This document shows, one piece after another, positions 45,400 through 52,943 of a stretch of DNA of 64,000 bases. The notes under the pieces are model-generated. The model was not told where the DNA came from. It saw only the letters and a list, made by a program, of their open reading frames with translations, and did no database searches. This DNA is from Ilumatobacter sp. (lineage in GTDB: Bacteria > Actinomycetota > Acidimicrobiia > Acidimicrobiales > Ilumatobacteraceae): NCBI GenBank assembly GCA_018666235.1, contig JABJAB010000068.1, positions 1 through 64,000 on the forward strand, written 5' to 3'. The translations under genes and the position numbers were made by a program. How positions within the stretch are numbered: the first letter of the stretch is position 1; every line of letters starts with the position of its first letter.

Positions 45400-46187
45400 G
45401 CGATCTGGATCTTCAGGCCGACCTCAAGTTGGCGCTCGACGTCGCCGACGTCGCCGACGCATTCACGCTGCCCCACTTCGTCGATCGCGACTTCACGGTC
45501 GATTGGAAGACCAACCAGACCGAAGTGACCGAGATCGACCGGCAAACCGAAACCTTGATCGTCAACTCGTTGGTCGCACAGCGACCGGATCACGGGACCT
45601 TCGGTGAAGAACACGGGCTCGGAGGCAACGAGACGTCGCTGTGGCGATGGGTGATCGACCCGATCGACGGCACCTCGGGATTCGTCCGCGGCATTCCCGT
45701 GTGGGCATCACTGATCGCGCTCACCCACGACGACATCCCCGTCCTTGGCGTCGTTTCGGCACCCGCTCTTGGGTTCCGATGGTGGGGTGGCGTGGGCCTC
45801 GGTGCTCACGTGTCCGTTCGTGGCGCCGAACGATCGATTTCCGTCTCAAGCGTCACTGCACTCGGAGATTCTCAGGTTTGCGTGACCCACAATGCTGGGT
45901 GGGATCGTCTCGGCCTCACCGAACGGCTCGTCTCGCTGCAGCAGCAGGCGCGCCGCTCGCGTGGACTCGGCGACTTCTGGCAGCACATGCTGGTCGCCGA
46001 AGGAGCGATGGACGTTGCCGTCGATGCGGTCGGCGTCGCCCCGTACGACCTTGCCGCCATCCAGCCCATCGTTGAAGCCGCCGGCGGGACCTTTACCGAC
46101 CGCCACGGTGAGGCCACCCACCTCCACGACACCGCAATCAGCAGCAACGGCCACATGCATGACGAGGTCATCGCCCTCCTCAGCTGA
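45396..46187 (+). CDS. Inositol-monophosphatase-family phosphatase, probable histidinol-phosphatase (HisN type)
   Basis: 263 residues. Metal motifs FGEEHG and WVIDPIDGTSGFVRGIPVWASLIAL, and APYDLAAIQPIVEAAGG. The sequence SGFVRGIPVW and the length agree with HisN, which dephosphorylates histidinol phosphate in actinobacteria. No other his gene lies nearby, so inositol- or other sugar-phosphate activity remains possible. Start GTG overlaps the preceding stop. Confidence 0.8.
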   Translation: MSDLDLQADLKLALDVADVADAFTLPHFVDRDFTVDWKTNQTEVTEIDRQTETLIVNSLVAQRPDHGTFGEEHGLGGNETSLWRWVIDPIDGTSGFVRGIPVWASLIALTHDDIPVLGVVSAPALGFRWWGGVGLGAHVSVRGAERSISVSSVTALGDSQVCVTHNAGWDRLGLTERLVSLQQQARRSRGLGDFWQHMLVAEGAMDVAVDAVGVAPYDLAAIQPIVEAAGGTFTDRHGEATHLHDTAISSNGHMHDEVIALLS

Positions 46188-46208
46188 CCCTGCGCAGCCG
46201 CACGGCCA

Positions 46209-46385
46209 TGGATGTACATGTCGACTCGGAGACCGCGGCACTTCGGTCGGTCATCGTCGGGTACCCCGACAAGTTTCTCGACGTTGAACCGAGATCGTCA
46301 ATGAGACGCAACGCAGGTTCTACCACGGGCCCGAAGCGCCGACGAAGGAAGCAGTCACCGAGCAGCTCGATGGTTTCATCGCGGT
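46209..46385 (+). pseudogene. N-terminal remnant of a DDAH/amidinotransferase-family gene, frameshifted and truncated
   Basis: From an ATG at 46209 the frame reads MDVHVDSETAALRSVIVGYP then DKFLDVEP; at about 46290 the recognisable sequence moves to the +1 frame and continues EIVNETQRRFYHGPEAPTKE with AVTEQLDGFI, ending near 46385. Both halves look like the first 60 residues of dimethylarginine dimethylaminohydrolase-type proteins. The rest of the gene is absent; the next gene's coding sequence (opposite strand) begins 35 nt later. A decayed 5' fragment is the simplest reading. Confidence 0.55.
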
Positions 46386-46419
46386 GAGCACGTTCAGGAA
46401 CGGCCCTGCCGGTTCTCCG

Positions 46420-47268
46420 TCAATCGGTGCCGTCGCGCACGTCGGCGACCGCCCGCCGAGCCCGCCGGGCAGCCCGACCGACCAGCCCCACGGGGCGTTC
46501 GCCACGATCGACTGCCGACAGTACGCGCACCAGCTCAAGTTCGACTTTGTCGGCGTGACGCGAGCCCGATCGCATCACCGAAAATCCACCAACGAGGAGC
46601 GGAACGGCGAGGAGCGGTCCTGCGACCATGGCACCGGCGGTCGCTCCCGCGACGCCGACGCCGACCCCGGCAACACCAGCCATGGACCCAGCACCGAGCC
46701 GGCGACGACGAGACCCCTCGCGAACGGCAATGAAGCGGACGAGTGTGCGCGGCGCCTCGTCGGACGCTCCCAGTTCCAGGGGCTGGACAGCGACGATGAG
46801 CCGTTCGACCGCTTTGATGTTGGCCTCGCCCGTCGCTCCTGCCATCGAACGCCCCGCAACGGCGGTGATGCCCGATCGGGGACGGCATTCGAGTTCGCCG
46901 TCGGCAGTTCGGATGCATCGCATGCGGTACGTCACCGCCAACCAGGCTTCTGCGTCGGCAACCGCCGCGTCAGGCTCGCGGCGCACCACGCGCTCAACGG
47001 CCACTGCGCCCGGCCCGGCCAGTCGGTCGAGTCGACCTCGTTCGGGCAGGTCGGCGTCGAATCGTTCGAGTGCCAGAGCATCTCGCACGCTGTCCGGATC
47101 GATGCCGACTTCGGCCGCTGCCTCGACGAGTGCCTGGCCGGAAACGCCCGCACCACTCACTACCGCGTCGGTGTCATCATCGACGCCGTGTTCCGTTGCA
47201 AGCCCTCGCGCTCGGCGCAGGACGCGACCCGCTTCGTCGGCGTCGAGTGGTGCGTCCACGTCGCCCAT
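46420..47268 (-). CDS. Membrane protein of unknown function
   Basis: 282 residues from the ATG at 47268 (in-frame ATG at 47319 also possible). The N-terminal 75 residues are helical and acidic, with SGQALVEAAAEVGIDPDSVRDALALER resembling a short regulatory helix module seen in actinobacterial membrane proteins. A central beta-rich domain (about 85-195) and a Gly/Ala/Val-rich hairpin of two membrane segments (about 205-245) follow, then a basic tail with RRARRAVADV. No known family recognised. Divergent from the Cys/Met PLP enzyme. Confidence 0.55.
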   Translation of the reverse strand: MGDVDAPLDADEAGRVLRRARGLATEHGVDDDTDAVVSGAGVSGQALVEAAAEVGIDPDSVRDALALERFDADLPERGRLDRLAGPGAVAVERVVRREPDAAVADAEAWLAVTYRMRCIRTADGELECRPRSGITAVAGRSMAGATGEANIKAVERLIVAVQPLELGASDEAPRTLVRFIAVREGSRRRRLGAGSMAGVAGVGVGVAGATAGAMVAGPLLAVPLLVGGFSVMRSGSRHADKVELELVRVLSAVDRGERPVGLVGRAARRARRAVADVRDGTD

Positions 47269-47317
47269 CGTAACGTCGACGAAAGTTGACCGCGCTGGTC
47301 GGGTATCGTGCTCCGCC

Positions 47318-48490
47318 ATGGTGACCCCGCCCAAACAGTCCCCTGCTACGCAGGCCATCACGGCAGGGCGCGCGCACAGCGGGAAATCATTGGCCCCCGC
47401 CCTCTGGGCATCAAGCACCTGGGAGTCGGACGGACTCGACGACGCCAACCGACGGGCCACCTCGACTCGCCACAACGACTTCTACAGTCGGTATGCCAAT
47501 CCCACGGTCGAGCAGTTCGAGCACGCTGTGGCCGAACTCGAAGGAGCCGAAGCCGCACTCGCATTCGGCTCAGGAATGGGCGCGATCGCCGCCACGGTCT
47601 TCGCACTCTGCGGAACCGGGAGCCACATCGTTGCCCAGCGGCAACTGTACGCAGGCACGCTTGCCTTCCTGCAGGGGCCGTGCCAACGCATGGGCATCGA
47701 CGTGACGTTCATCGATGTCAGCACTCCGGGAGCATTTGCCGAGGCAGTGATTCCCGGTCGCACGATGCTCGTGATCGCGGAGTCACCCTCAAATCCGCGA
47801 CTCGAACTCGCTGATCTCGACGAGCTCGGCAGTATTCGTGGGCCGTTGACGCTCGTCGACTCGACCTTTGCCACACCGCTCGGCCAACAGCCCCTCGCCC
47901 ACGGCGTCGACATCTCGCTGCACTCCGCGACCAAAGGCATCGCCGGGCACAACGACGCCACGCTCGGGGTCATCGCCGGTGACTGCGATCTCCTCGACGA
48001 CATCTGGGCCTATGCCGTCCTCCACGGCTCCACCCCTTCCCCGTTCGATGCGCTCAATGCACTACGCGGCATCCGCACGCTCGGGGTTCGCACTCGTCAG
48101 CAGAACGAGTCCGCCAGATCCGTCGCCGTGATGCTCGCCGATCACCCGATGGTCTCGGTCGTGCACTACCCCGGGCTGTCTGAACATCCGCAGCACGCTC
48201 TCGCGTCGCGACAACTCCTACAGTACGGCACGGTGCTCTCATTCGAGGTCGCAGACCGAGCTGCTGCTCAACGATTTCTTGCGTCGGTGCAGATCGCCCG
48301 GTGCGCCACTTCGCTCGGCGGGCCCGAGACACTCGTCTGCCACCCCGCGACCACGACCCATGCAAGCCTGACGCTGGACGAGCAGGTGACGACGGGAGTC
48401 ACCGACGGGCTGATTCGCCTGTCGGTCGGCCTGGAGGAAACCGTCGACATCCTCGCCGACATCGAGCAGGCCCTCGCAGCACAGCCGTGA
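47318..48490 (+). CDS. Cys/Met-metabolism PLP enzyme (cystathionine gamma-synthase/lyase-like)
   Basis: 390 residues. FYSRYANPTVEQFEHAVAELEGAE, SGMGAIAATVFAL, the PLP lysine in LHSATKGIAGHND, and SLGGPETLVCHPATTTHA are diagnostic of the trans-sulfuration family. The exact reaction (cystathionine synthase, gamma-lyase, methionine gamma-lyase or sulfhydrylase) cannot be fixed from motifs. Start at the ATG after TATCGT (8 nt spacing). The far longer open frame upstream is antisense to the membrane protein. Confidence 0.88.
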   Translation: MVTPPKQSPATQAITAGRAHSGKSLAPALWASSTWESDGLDDANRRATSTRHNDFYSRYANPTVEQFEHAVAELEGAEAALAFGSGMGAIAATVFALCGTGSHIVAQRQLYAGTLAFLQGPCQRMGIDVTFIDVSTPGAFAEAVIPGRTMLVIAESPSNPRLELADLDELGSIRGPLTLVDSTFATPLGQQPLAHGVDISLHSATKGIAGHNDATLGVIAGDCDLLDDIWAYAVLHGSTPSPFDALNALRGIRTLGVRTRQQNESARSVAVMLADHPMVSVVHYPGLSEHPQHALASRQLLQYGTVLSFEVADRAAAQRFLASVQIARCATSLGGPETLVCHPATTTHASLTLDEQVTTGVTDGLIRLSVGLEETVDILADIEQALAAQP

Positions 48491-48599
48491 CGACTCAGCT
48501 GCGAGCGATCAGGCGCCGGTGTCGGTGCCATCACTTCCGTCATGGCGAACCAGCACAGAGCCAACGGCACGTCGCCCGGTCCGCCCGCCTTGGCACTCC

Positions 48600-48700
48600 C
48601 ACCCACTGACGATTTCTTCCTCGACACCACGGACGAACCAATCGCCGACATCGCACACCGATGCGGCTACTACGATCGGCGCGCGTCAGTGCGGGTGCAC
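48600..48700 (+). pseudogene. Possible AraC-family regulator fragment
   Basis: In the 195-nt gap after the PLP enzyme, an open frame starting at 48542 contains DDFFLDTTDEPIADIAHRCG and then YYDRRA. This matches the second helix-turn-helix of AraC-type regulators (pattern IAdIAhrcGYyDra). It has no upstream AraC domain and runs into antisense of the CDF gene, so it would be a leftover piece. Chance similarity over about 25 residues cannot be excluded. Confidence 0.35.
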
Positions 48701-49576
48701 GTCGTCGGCGCAGTCATGGCATTCGAGCTGCAGCGTCGCGTGGCCGATCAGGTGCTGCTGTTCGAGCAGTGCACTCAGGCGTTCGACCGTGCCTTGCGCA
48801 TCATGCACCGACCGCGCACCGTCGACGACGACGTGGGCGGTCACGCTGACGTCGCCGCCGCCGGTCGGTCGCACATGCACATGGTGCACGCTGCTGACCC
48901 CTGGCTCGGCGCACAGCGCGTCCACGATGTCGCTCGTCTCGAGATGCCGGGGCACACGATCGAGCAACAAGTGCGACGCCGACAGCAGAATCCCGCGGGT
49001 CGACCACAGCACAGCTGCCGAAAGAACAAGGGAGGCAACAGGATCGATCCATGCGGGGCCACCGATGGAGAGCAGCACCCCGGACACCACAACAACAACT
49101 GAGCCCGCAAGGTCGGTCAGCAGGTGGAGCCGGGCCGCCCGGAGCGAGATGTCGTCATGACCGTGCCCGTGGCCGACCAGCAAGACGCTCGCGCCGTTGA
49201 CCGCGACGGCGATCGCGCCGATGACAATGACGCCCCCGCCGTTGACCTCCTCCGGTGCAAACAATCGGTTGACCGATTCCCAGATGATCCAGCCAACCGA
49301 CACGAGGAGCAACAACGCGGAGACGAATCCGCCGAGCGCGTCCGACTTGCCAAGACCGTAGGTCCACTGGTCATCTGGCACGCGTCGGGCCACCCGGAGC
49401 GCAATCATCGCGGTGACCAGACCCAACGCATCGACTGCCTGGTGCGCTGCGTCGGCGAGCACCACGACTGAGCCAATCGCCAACCCGACCGCGACCTGGA
49501 CGACCGCGAAGCCAACGTTGGCCACGGAGGCAACCGCCAGTCGCAGCACCGAGTTGCGTGGTCTATTCTCACTCAT
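48686..49576 (-). CDS. Cation diffusion facilitator (CDF) metal transporter
   Basis: 296 residues, about six membrane helices and a C-terminal cytoplasmic domain. Metal-site residues sit in VLADAAHQAVDALG (helix 2) and LHLLTDLAGS (helix 5); a GHGHGHDD loop lies between helices 4 and 5. Exports Zn(II) or another divalent metal by proton antiport. TACATT (49585-49590) precedes the ATG by 8 nt and a palindrome spans the start codon, implying metal-responsive repression. Confidence 0.88.
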   Translation of the reverse strand: MSENRPRNSVLRLAVASVANVGFAVVQVAVGLAIGSVVVLADAAHQAVDALGLVTAMIALRVARRVPDDQWTYGLGKSDALGGFVSALLLLVSVGWIIWESVNRLFAPEEVNGGGVIVIGAIAVAVNGASVLLVGHGHGHDDISLRAARLHLLTDLAGSVVVVVSGVLLSIGGPAWIDPVASLVLSAAVLWSTRGILLSASHLLLDRVPRHLETSDIVDALCAEPGVSSVHHVHVRPTGGGDVSVTAHVVVDGARSVHDAQGTVERLSALLEQQHLIGHATLQLECHDCADDVHPH

Positions 49577-49590
49577 TGAGAATCAATGTA
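49565..49590 (-). promoter_or_regulatory. CDF promoter with operator palindrome over the start codon
   Basis: ATTCTCA-CTCAT-TGAGAAT (49565-49583) is a perfect 7-bp inverted repeat centred on the CDF ATG, directly downstream of the -10 TACATT (minus strand, 49585-49590). A repressor here would block a leaderless transcript at its first codon. The AT-rich site stands out against the local GC content. The regulator (Zur/Fur, ArsR/SmtB or other) is not encoded in this window. Confidence 0.6.
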
Positions 49591-49630
49591 GCGGATGGGA
49601 ATCGGACCGATCACCGTGCGACAATGAGGC

Positions 49631-49924
49631 ATGAGCGAACATGAGCAACTTGAGGTCGTCGACCTCGGCGCCGGGCACCGTTACGAACTCCTCCTCGACG
49701 GCGAGCGCGTCGGGTCAGCCGACTACCGAGTGAGCGACGGCGTGATGACCATTCCTCACGTCGAGACCGAACCGGCCCACCGCGGCAAGGACTTCGCAGC
49801 CCGGCTGATGGCCAGCGTGCTCGACGATGTGCGAGCGCGCCAGCTCACGGTGCAACCCACATGCTCGTACGCCGCGGCCTACATGCGCCGTCGTCCCGAG
49901 ACCCACGACCTGCTCGCGACCTGA
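49631..49924 (+). CDS. Small GNAT-like N-acetyltransferase (COG2388/YidJ type)
   Basis: 97 residues. Minimal GNAT-like fold: RYELLLDGERVGSADYRV, IPHVETEPAHRGKDFAARLM with the acetyl-CoA loop, and the conserved VQPTCSYAAAYMRRRPETHDLL ending. The family acts on unknown targets and is found in single copy next to unrelated genes. A GACAAT element lies 5 nt upstream of the ATG. Confidence 0.88.
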   Translation: MSEHEQLEVVDLGAGHRYELLLDGERVGSADYRVSDGVMTIPHVETEPAHRGKDFAARLMASVLDDVRARQLTVQPTCSYAAAYMRRRPETHDLLAT

Positions 49925-49939
49925 CCACGCGCCGGAACG

Positions 49940-51034
49940 TCAATGCCGCGCAAGCAGCGCTGCCACGAGTGTCTCGATGTCACCTTCGTTCGTATGAATG
50001 TGTGGCGATGCCCTGATCGCACCACGGCGTTGGTCGACGGCGATGCCCTGCCCCGACAGCACCTCGACAGCGCCTTCGCCAGCCCGGATGACGCACGTGC
50101 CACTGCGCCGTTCCGGCCGAACAGGACTGAGGACTCGATCACCCAGTGCGTCGACGAGCTGATCGACCATCGCCAGGTTGTGTTGCCGGATGACGTCGAC
50201 ACCGACGCTCCGGATCGCATCGATCGAGTGCCGTGCAATCACGAAAGGCAACACCGTGGGAGTGCCACCCCAGAATCGCAATGCGTCACCGGCGTAGCGA
50301 AAGTCGTGGATGTCGAACTCAAACGGGTCATCGTGAGAGAACCAACCGACGTCAACTGGCGCGCACCGCTCGATCAAGTCGGGGCGAACCCACAGCCACC
50401 CCGCACCGGGGCCGCCGCTCAGCCACTTGACGCAACTCCCCACAACAACATCGACATCCCAGGCTCCGACGTCGACAGGCAGCACACCCACCGATTGCGC
50501 GACGTCCACAATCGAGAGCACGCCCTGCCTGTGGGCAATGCCGGCGATGTCTGCCACGGGAATTTGTTCACCGGTGTTGGAGTGCACGTGCGTGATCAGC
50601 ACGATGTCGACGTCGGCAGTCAGTGCTGACTTCCACACCGCTGGATCAGTTGCGTCGAGATCCGCTGCGATGTAGCGCACCACATAGCCGGCGTGCTCGC
50701 ACACGTAGCCGAGTGACGGGAACGCGTCTTCGGTGAGCAGGATCGTCGGAGCATCAAACGACTGATGCAGCGCCCCGAGCATCTTCGACAAAGCGCTCGA
50801 CACGTTGCTCTGGGGGCAGATCGACGCCGACTGGCCACCGATCAGCCGACTCAGGGTCTCTCTGAAGCCATCGATCGCTCCGAGCCACTGCGGCCACGCA
50901 TGCGACGTGTCCGACTCCCAGACCTCAAAGTAGTCAGCGGCAGCGTCCCGCGCCCCGCGCGCTGGAAGCCCAATCGAGTGGCTCAGCAGGTAGATCCCCT
51001 CGTGGTCGACGAAGACGTCCGGCAACGCGATCAC
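49940..51034 (-). CDS. Kynureninase-like class V aminotransferase-fold PLP enzyme
   Basis: 364 residues. IYLLSHSIGLPARGARDAA resembles the kynureninase opening (YLxGNSLG), followed by YFEVWESDTSHAWPQWLGA, IVDVAQSVGVLPVDVG with the PLP-contacting Asp, and the Schiff-base lysine in GSCVKWLSGGPGAGWLWVR. FWGGTPTVLPF matches the kynureninase substrate region. It should cleave kynurenine or a related beta,gamma-dicarbonyl amino acid, or act as a lyase on another tryptophan-derived compound. It starts inside the last 4 nt of the DUF1864 gene, so the two are co-translated. Confidence 0.75.
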   Translation of the reverse strand: MIALPDVFVDHEGIYLLSHSIGLPARGARDAAADYFEVWESDTSHAWPQWLGAIDGFRETLSRLIGGQSASICPQSNVSSALSKMLGALHQSFDAPTILLTEDAFPSLGYVCEHAGYVVRYIAADLDATDPAVWKSALTADVDIVLITHVHSNTGEQIPVADIAGIAHRQGVLSIVDVAQSVGVLPVDVGAWDVDVVVGSCVKWLSGGPGAGWLWVRPDLIERCAPVDVGWFSHDDPFEFDIHDFRYAGDALRFWGGTPTVLPFVIARHSIDAIRSVGVDVIRQHNLAMVDQLVDALGDRVLSPVRPERRSGTCVIRAGEGAVEVLSGQGIAVDQRRGAIRASPHIHTNEGDIETLVAALLARH

Positions 51035-52236
51035 GTGCGAAGCGTGGCGCGCAACGTCGCGAGGTCATGATGCCGGGTGGGAAGATCATCACGATCGGCA
51101 GCGAGCCGGCGATCACGCAAACCTTCGAGAGCGCGCAGGAGGACGTCGAGTGGCGGGCCGCTGGCCGTGATGCCGTCAAGATGTTCGACGGGGATCCGCT
51201 CAGCGGGCCCTTTGATGAACCCGACAACGAGCTCGTCGTGATGATGCGCAGCGGCACGCCCGTGTGCTTCGCAGACCTCGAGGAACGTGGCGACATGACG
51301 CTGGAACCAGTCCTCTTTGGCGTGGTTGATCTGAGCGAGCAAACCATCGAGGAGGTTGGGATGGCGAAACGAGTCGTGGAGACGTCGCTGTTCATCGGGC
51401 GTCAGGTACGGGATCTTCTCAACGACGACCTGGCTGTACGCCAGGTCGGTGGGGCTGCACAACCCGAGCAACATGTCGATCTGGTTGAACGCCGCGAAGT
51501 CGCCCGCGTTGGCGCCGCGGTATTCCGTCGAACCCACGCGATAGGGCTTGTAGTACGGGCGTACCGAGAAGAAGAATTCATCCACGTCGAGGAGCGCACC
51601 AAGTTCGGTGTTCAACGCCAGCGCGTCTTCAAGCGCCCGCTTGGCGTCGCGCAGCAAGTCGTCCGCAGCGGGATGGGACACCCCCATCGGATGGATTCGG
51701 CCGAGTGCGTCAGCTGCACGCATGTACGCGAACGCCGAGCGCGTGTTGTAATCGAGAAAGATCTTTTCATCCCGTCCGTGCGTAAACGTTCGGTACACCC
51801 CGTTTACGGCCCGGTTGAAGGTTTCCATGTGGCTCGTGACGAAGCGGGGCACGGTGCCCACGCTGGCGCCAAGATGGAGGGCGAGGGCCGATGCCTCGAC
51901 GAGGGGAGAAGTTCGCTCACGTGACGGCTCGGTGATCTCGTGGCGCCGACACGCTGCCATGTAGTAGCCGACGTTGCCGAGCAGCTCGAACGTCACGTCA
52001 AATCCCTCGTCGGTGTTGCCTTCCTCGATGAGCGGAATGATCAGCTCGCGTCCTTCATCAAGCAGGCACTGCTTCAGGGCGTCGCCGACCCCTTCGACGT
52101 TGGACCGATTCTGCTGACGTGCGTACAGCGTTTCAAGCTCGGTGTTGAGATCCGCGAACCTGCCCCGGATCCAGCGGTCGAATGCGGCGACCCGCGGCGT
52201 GGTCATCGAATGGGGCTGCGCATCGACCGTCGTCAT
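51031..52236 (-). CDS. DUF1864 protein, PrnB-like (TDO/IDO heme superfamily)
   Basis: 401 residues. FFFSVRPYYKPYRVGSTEYR followed by GANAGDFAAFNQIDMLLGLC is the signature of the DUF1864 family, whose characterised member PrnB is a heme enzyme of pyrrolnitrin synthesis that rearranges 7-chlorotryptophan and has the fold of tryptophan and indoleamine 2,3-dioxygenases. The heme-ligand His was not assigned. It is coupled to a kynureninase-like enzyme, so a tryptophan-type indole substrate is likely. ATG 52236 has TACGCT (52244-52249) 7 nt upstream; a palindrome follows in the promoter spacer. The frame extends further upstream only as shadow. Confidence 0.75.
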   Translation of the reverse strand: MTTVDAQPHSMTTPRVAAFDRWIRGRFADLNTELETLYARQQNRSNVEGVGDALKQCLLDEGRELIIPLIEEGNTDEGFDVTFELLGNVGYYMAACRRHEITEPSRERTSPLVEASALALHLGASVGTVPRFVTSHMETFNRAVNGVYRTFTHGRDEKIFLDYNTRSAFAYMRAADALGRIHPMGVSHPAADDLLRDAKRALEDALALNTELGALLDVDEFFFSVRPYYKPYRVGSTEYRGANAGDFAAFNQIDMLLGLCSPTDLAYSQVVVEKIPYLTPDEQRRLHDSFRHPNLLDGLLAQINHAKEDWFQRHVATFLEVCEAHGRAAAHHHDELVVGFIKGPAERIPVEHLDGITASGPPLDVLLRALEGLRDRRLAADRDDLPTRHHDLATLRATLRT

Positions 52237-52243
52237 CCCGGAA

Positions 52244-52268
52244 AGCGTACATGAGAATCTCCTCTCAT
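52244..52268. promoter_or_regulatory. DUF1864-operon promoter with palindromic TetR-operator candidate
   Basis: ATGAGA-ATCTCC-TCTCAT (52251-52268) is a perfect 6-bp inverted repeat with a 6-nt centre, one nucleotide upstream of the -10 TACGCT (minus strand, 52244-52249). It occupies the -10/-35 spacer of the DUF1864 operon and lies 30 nt from the TetR -10. The adjacent TetR protein is the obvious candidate ligand (inference). Confidence 0.55.
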
Positions 52269-52310
52269 CTCGGAGCGGCGGTGCGACAGCTGCCAGATAT
52301 CGTCGAACGG

Positions 52311-52943
52311 GTGAGCGCCGACCCCCACGACCGGGACAACCTGGCCGCACTTGCCGGGCGATCGCCGTCGGAGCGCGCCGATACACGACGCACTCGCGAG
52401 CGACTGGTCCGCGCAGTGCACGCCTGGGTCCACGAACACGACGCTCCACCGACGCGACTTACGGACGTCGCATCGCTCGCCGGTGTTTCCACCGCCACGG
52501 CATACCGCCACTTCGCATCGGTCGACGATGTCATTCAGGCGGTCGTACTGCAACTCCCCATGCGGGCCGCTGAGCTGTTCGATTCGTCCGGCGGCGCAAC
52601 GGACGACGAACTCGACTCGTTTGCTCGGTGGAATGAAAGTTGGATCAACGCATGCCTTGAACACGGTGCGCTTGCGATCCACCTTCGATCGTCCCGGGGA
52701 TTTCTCCAGCGTCGCCGCGAGGGGGACCCGGTGATCGCATTTGCGTGCGCGCTGATCGAGCCGCTGCTCGACGCTCTCGACGGCGACACCCCGTTGATGT
52801 TGTTCACATGGAACGTCACCAGCGACCCGAGAGAAGTGCTTGATCTGCGTCGGATGGGCTGGGAGACCCGCCAGATCGCCGACTTTGTCACGCGTTCGGT
52901 GCTCGCTACGCCGAACGCAACATCGCCGCCGCGATCTCCTTGA
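52311..52943 (+). CDS. TetR-family transcriptional regulator
   Basis: 210 residues from the GTG at 52311, chosen because TATCGT (52298-52303) ends 7 nt upstream; an in-frame ATG at 52251 would lie inside the operator. HTH at about residues 44-72 (LTDVASLAGVSTATAYRHFASVDDVIQA). The ligand domain is unassigned. Divergent from the DUF1864/kynureninase-like operon, which it probably represses. Its last 38 nt overlap the convergent ureohydrolase gene. Confidence 0.8.
   Translation: MSADPHDRDNLAALAGRSPSERADTRRTRERLVRAVHAWVHEHDAPPTRLTDVASLAGVSTATAYRHFASVDDVIQAVVLQLPMRAAELFDSSGGATDDELDSFARWNESWINACLEHGALAIHLRSSRGFLQRRREGDPVIAFACALIEPLLDALDGDTPLMLFTWNVTSDPREVLDLRRMGWETRQIADFVTRSVLATPNATSPPRSP

Noticed and set aside
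49940..51034. Calling the PLP enzyme a cysteine desulfurase or isopenicillin epimerase
   Set aside because: The sulfur-loop cysteine motif is absent, and the opening YLLSHSIG plus FWGGTPTVLPF fit kynureninase-type proteins better.
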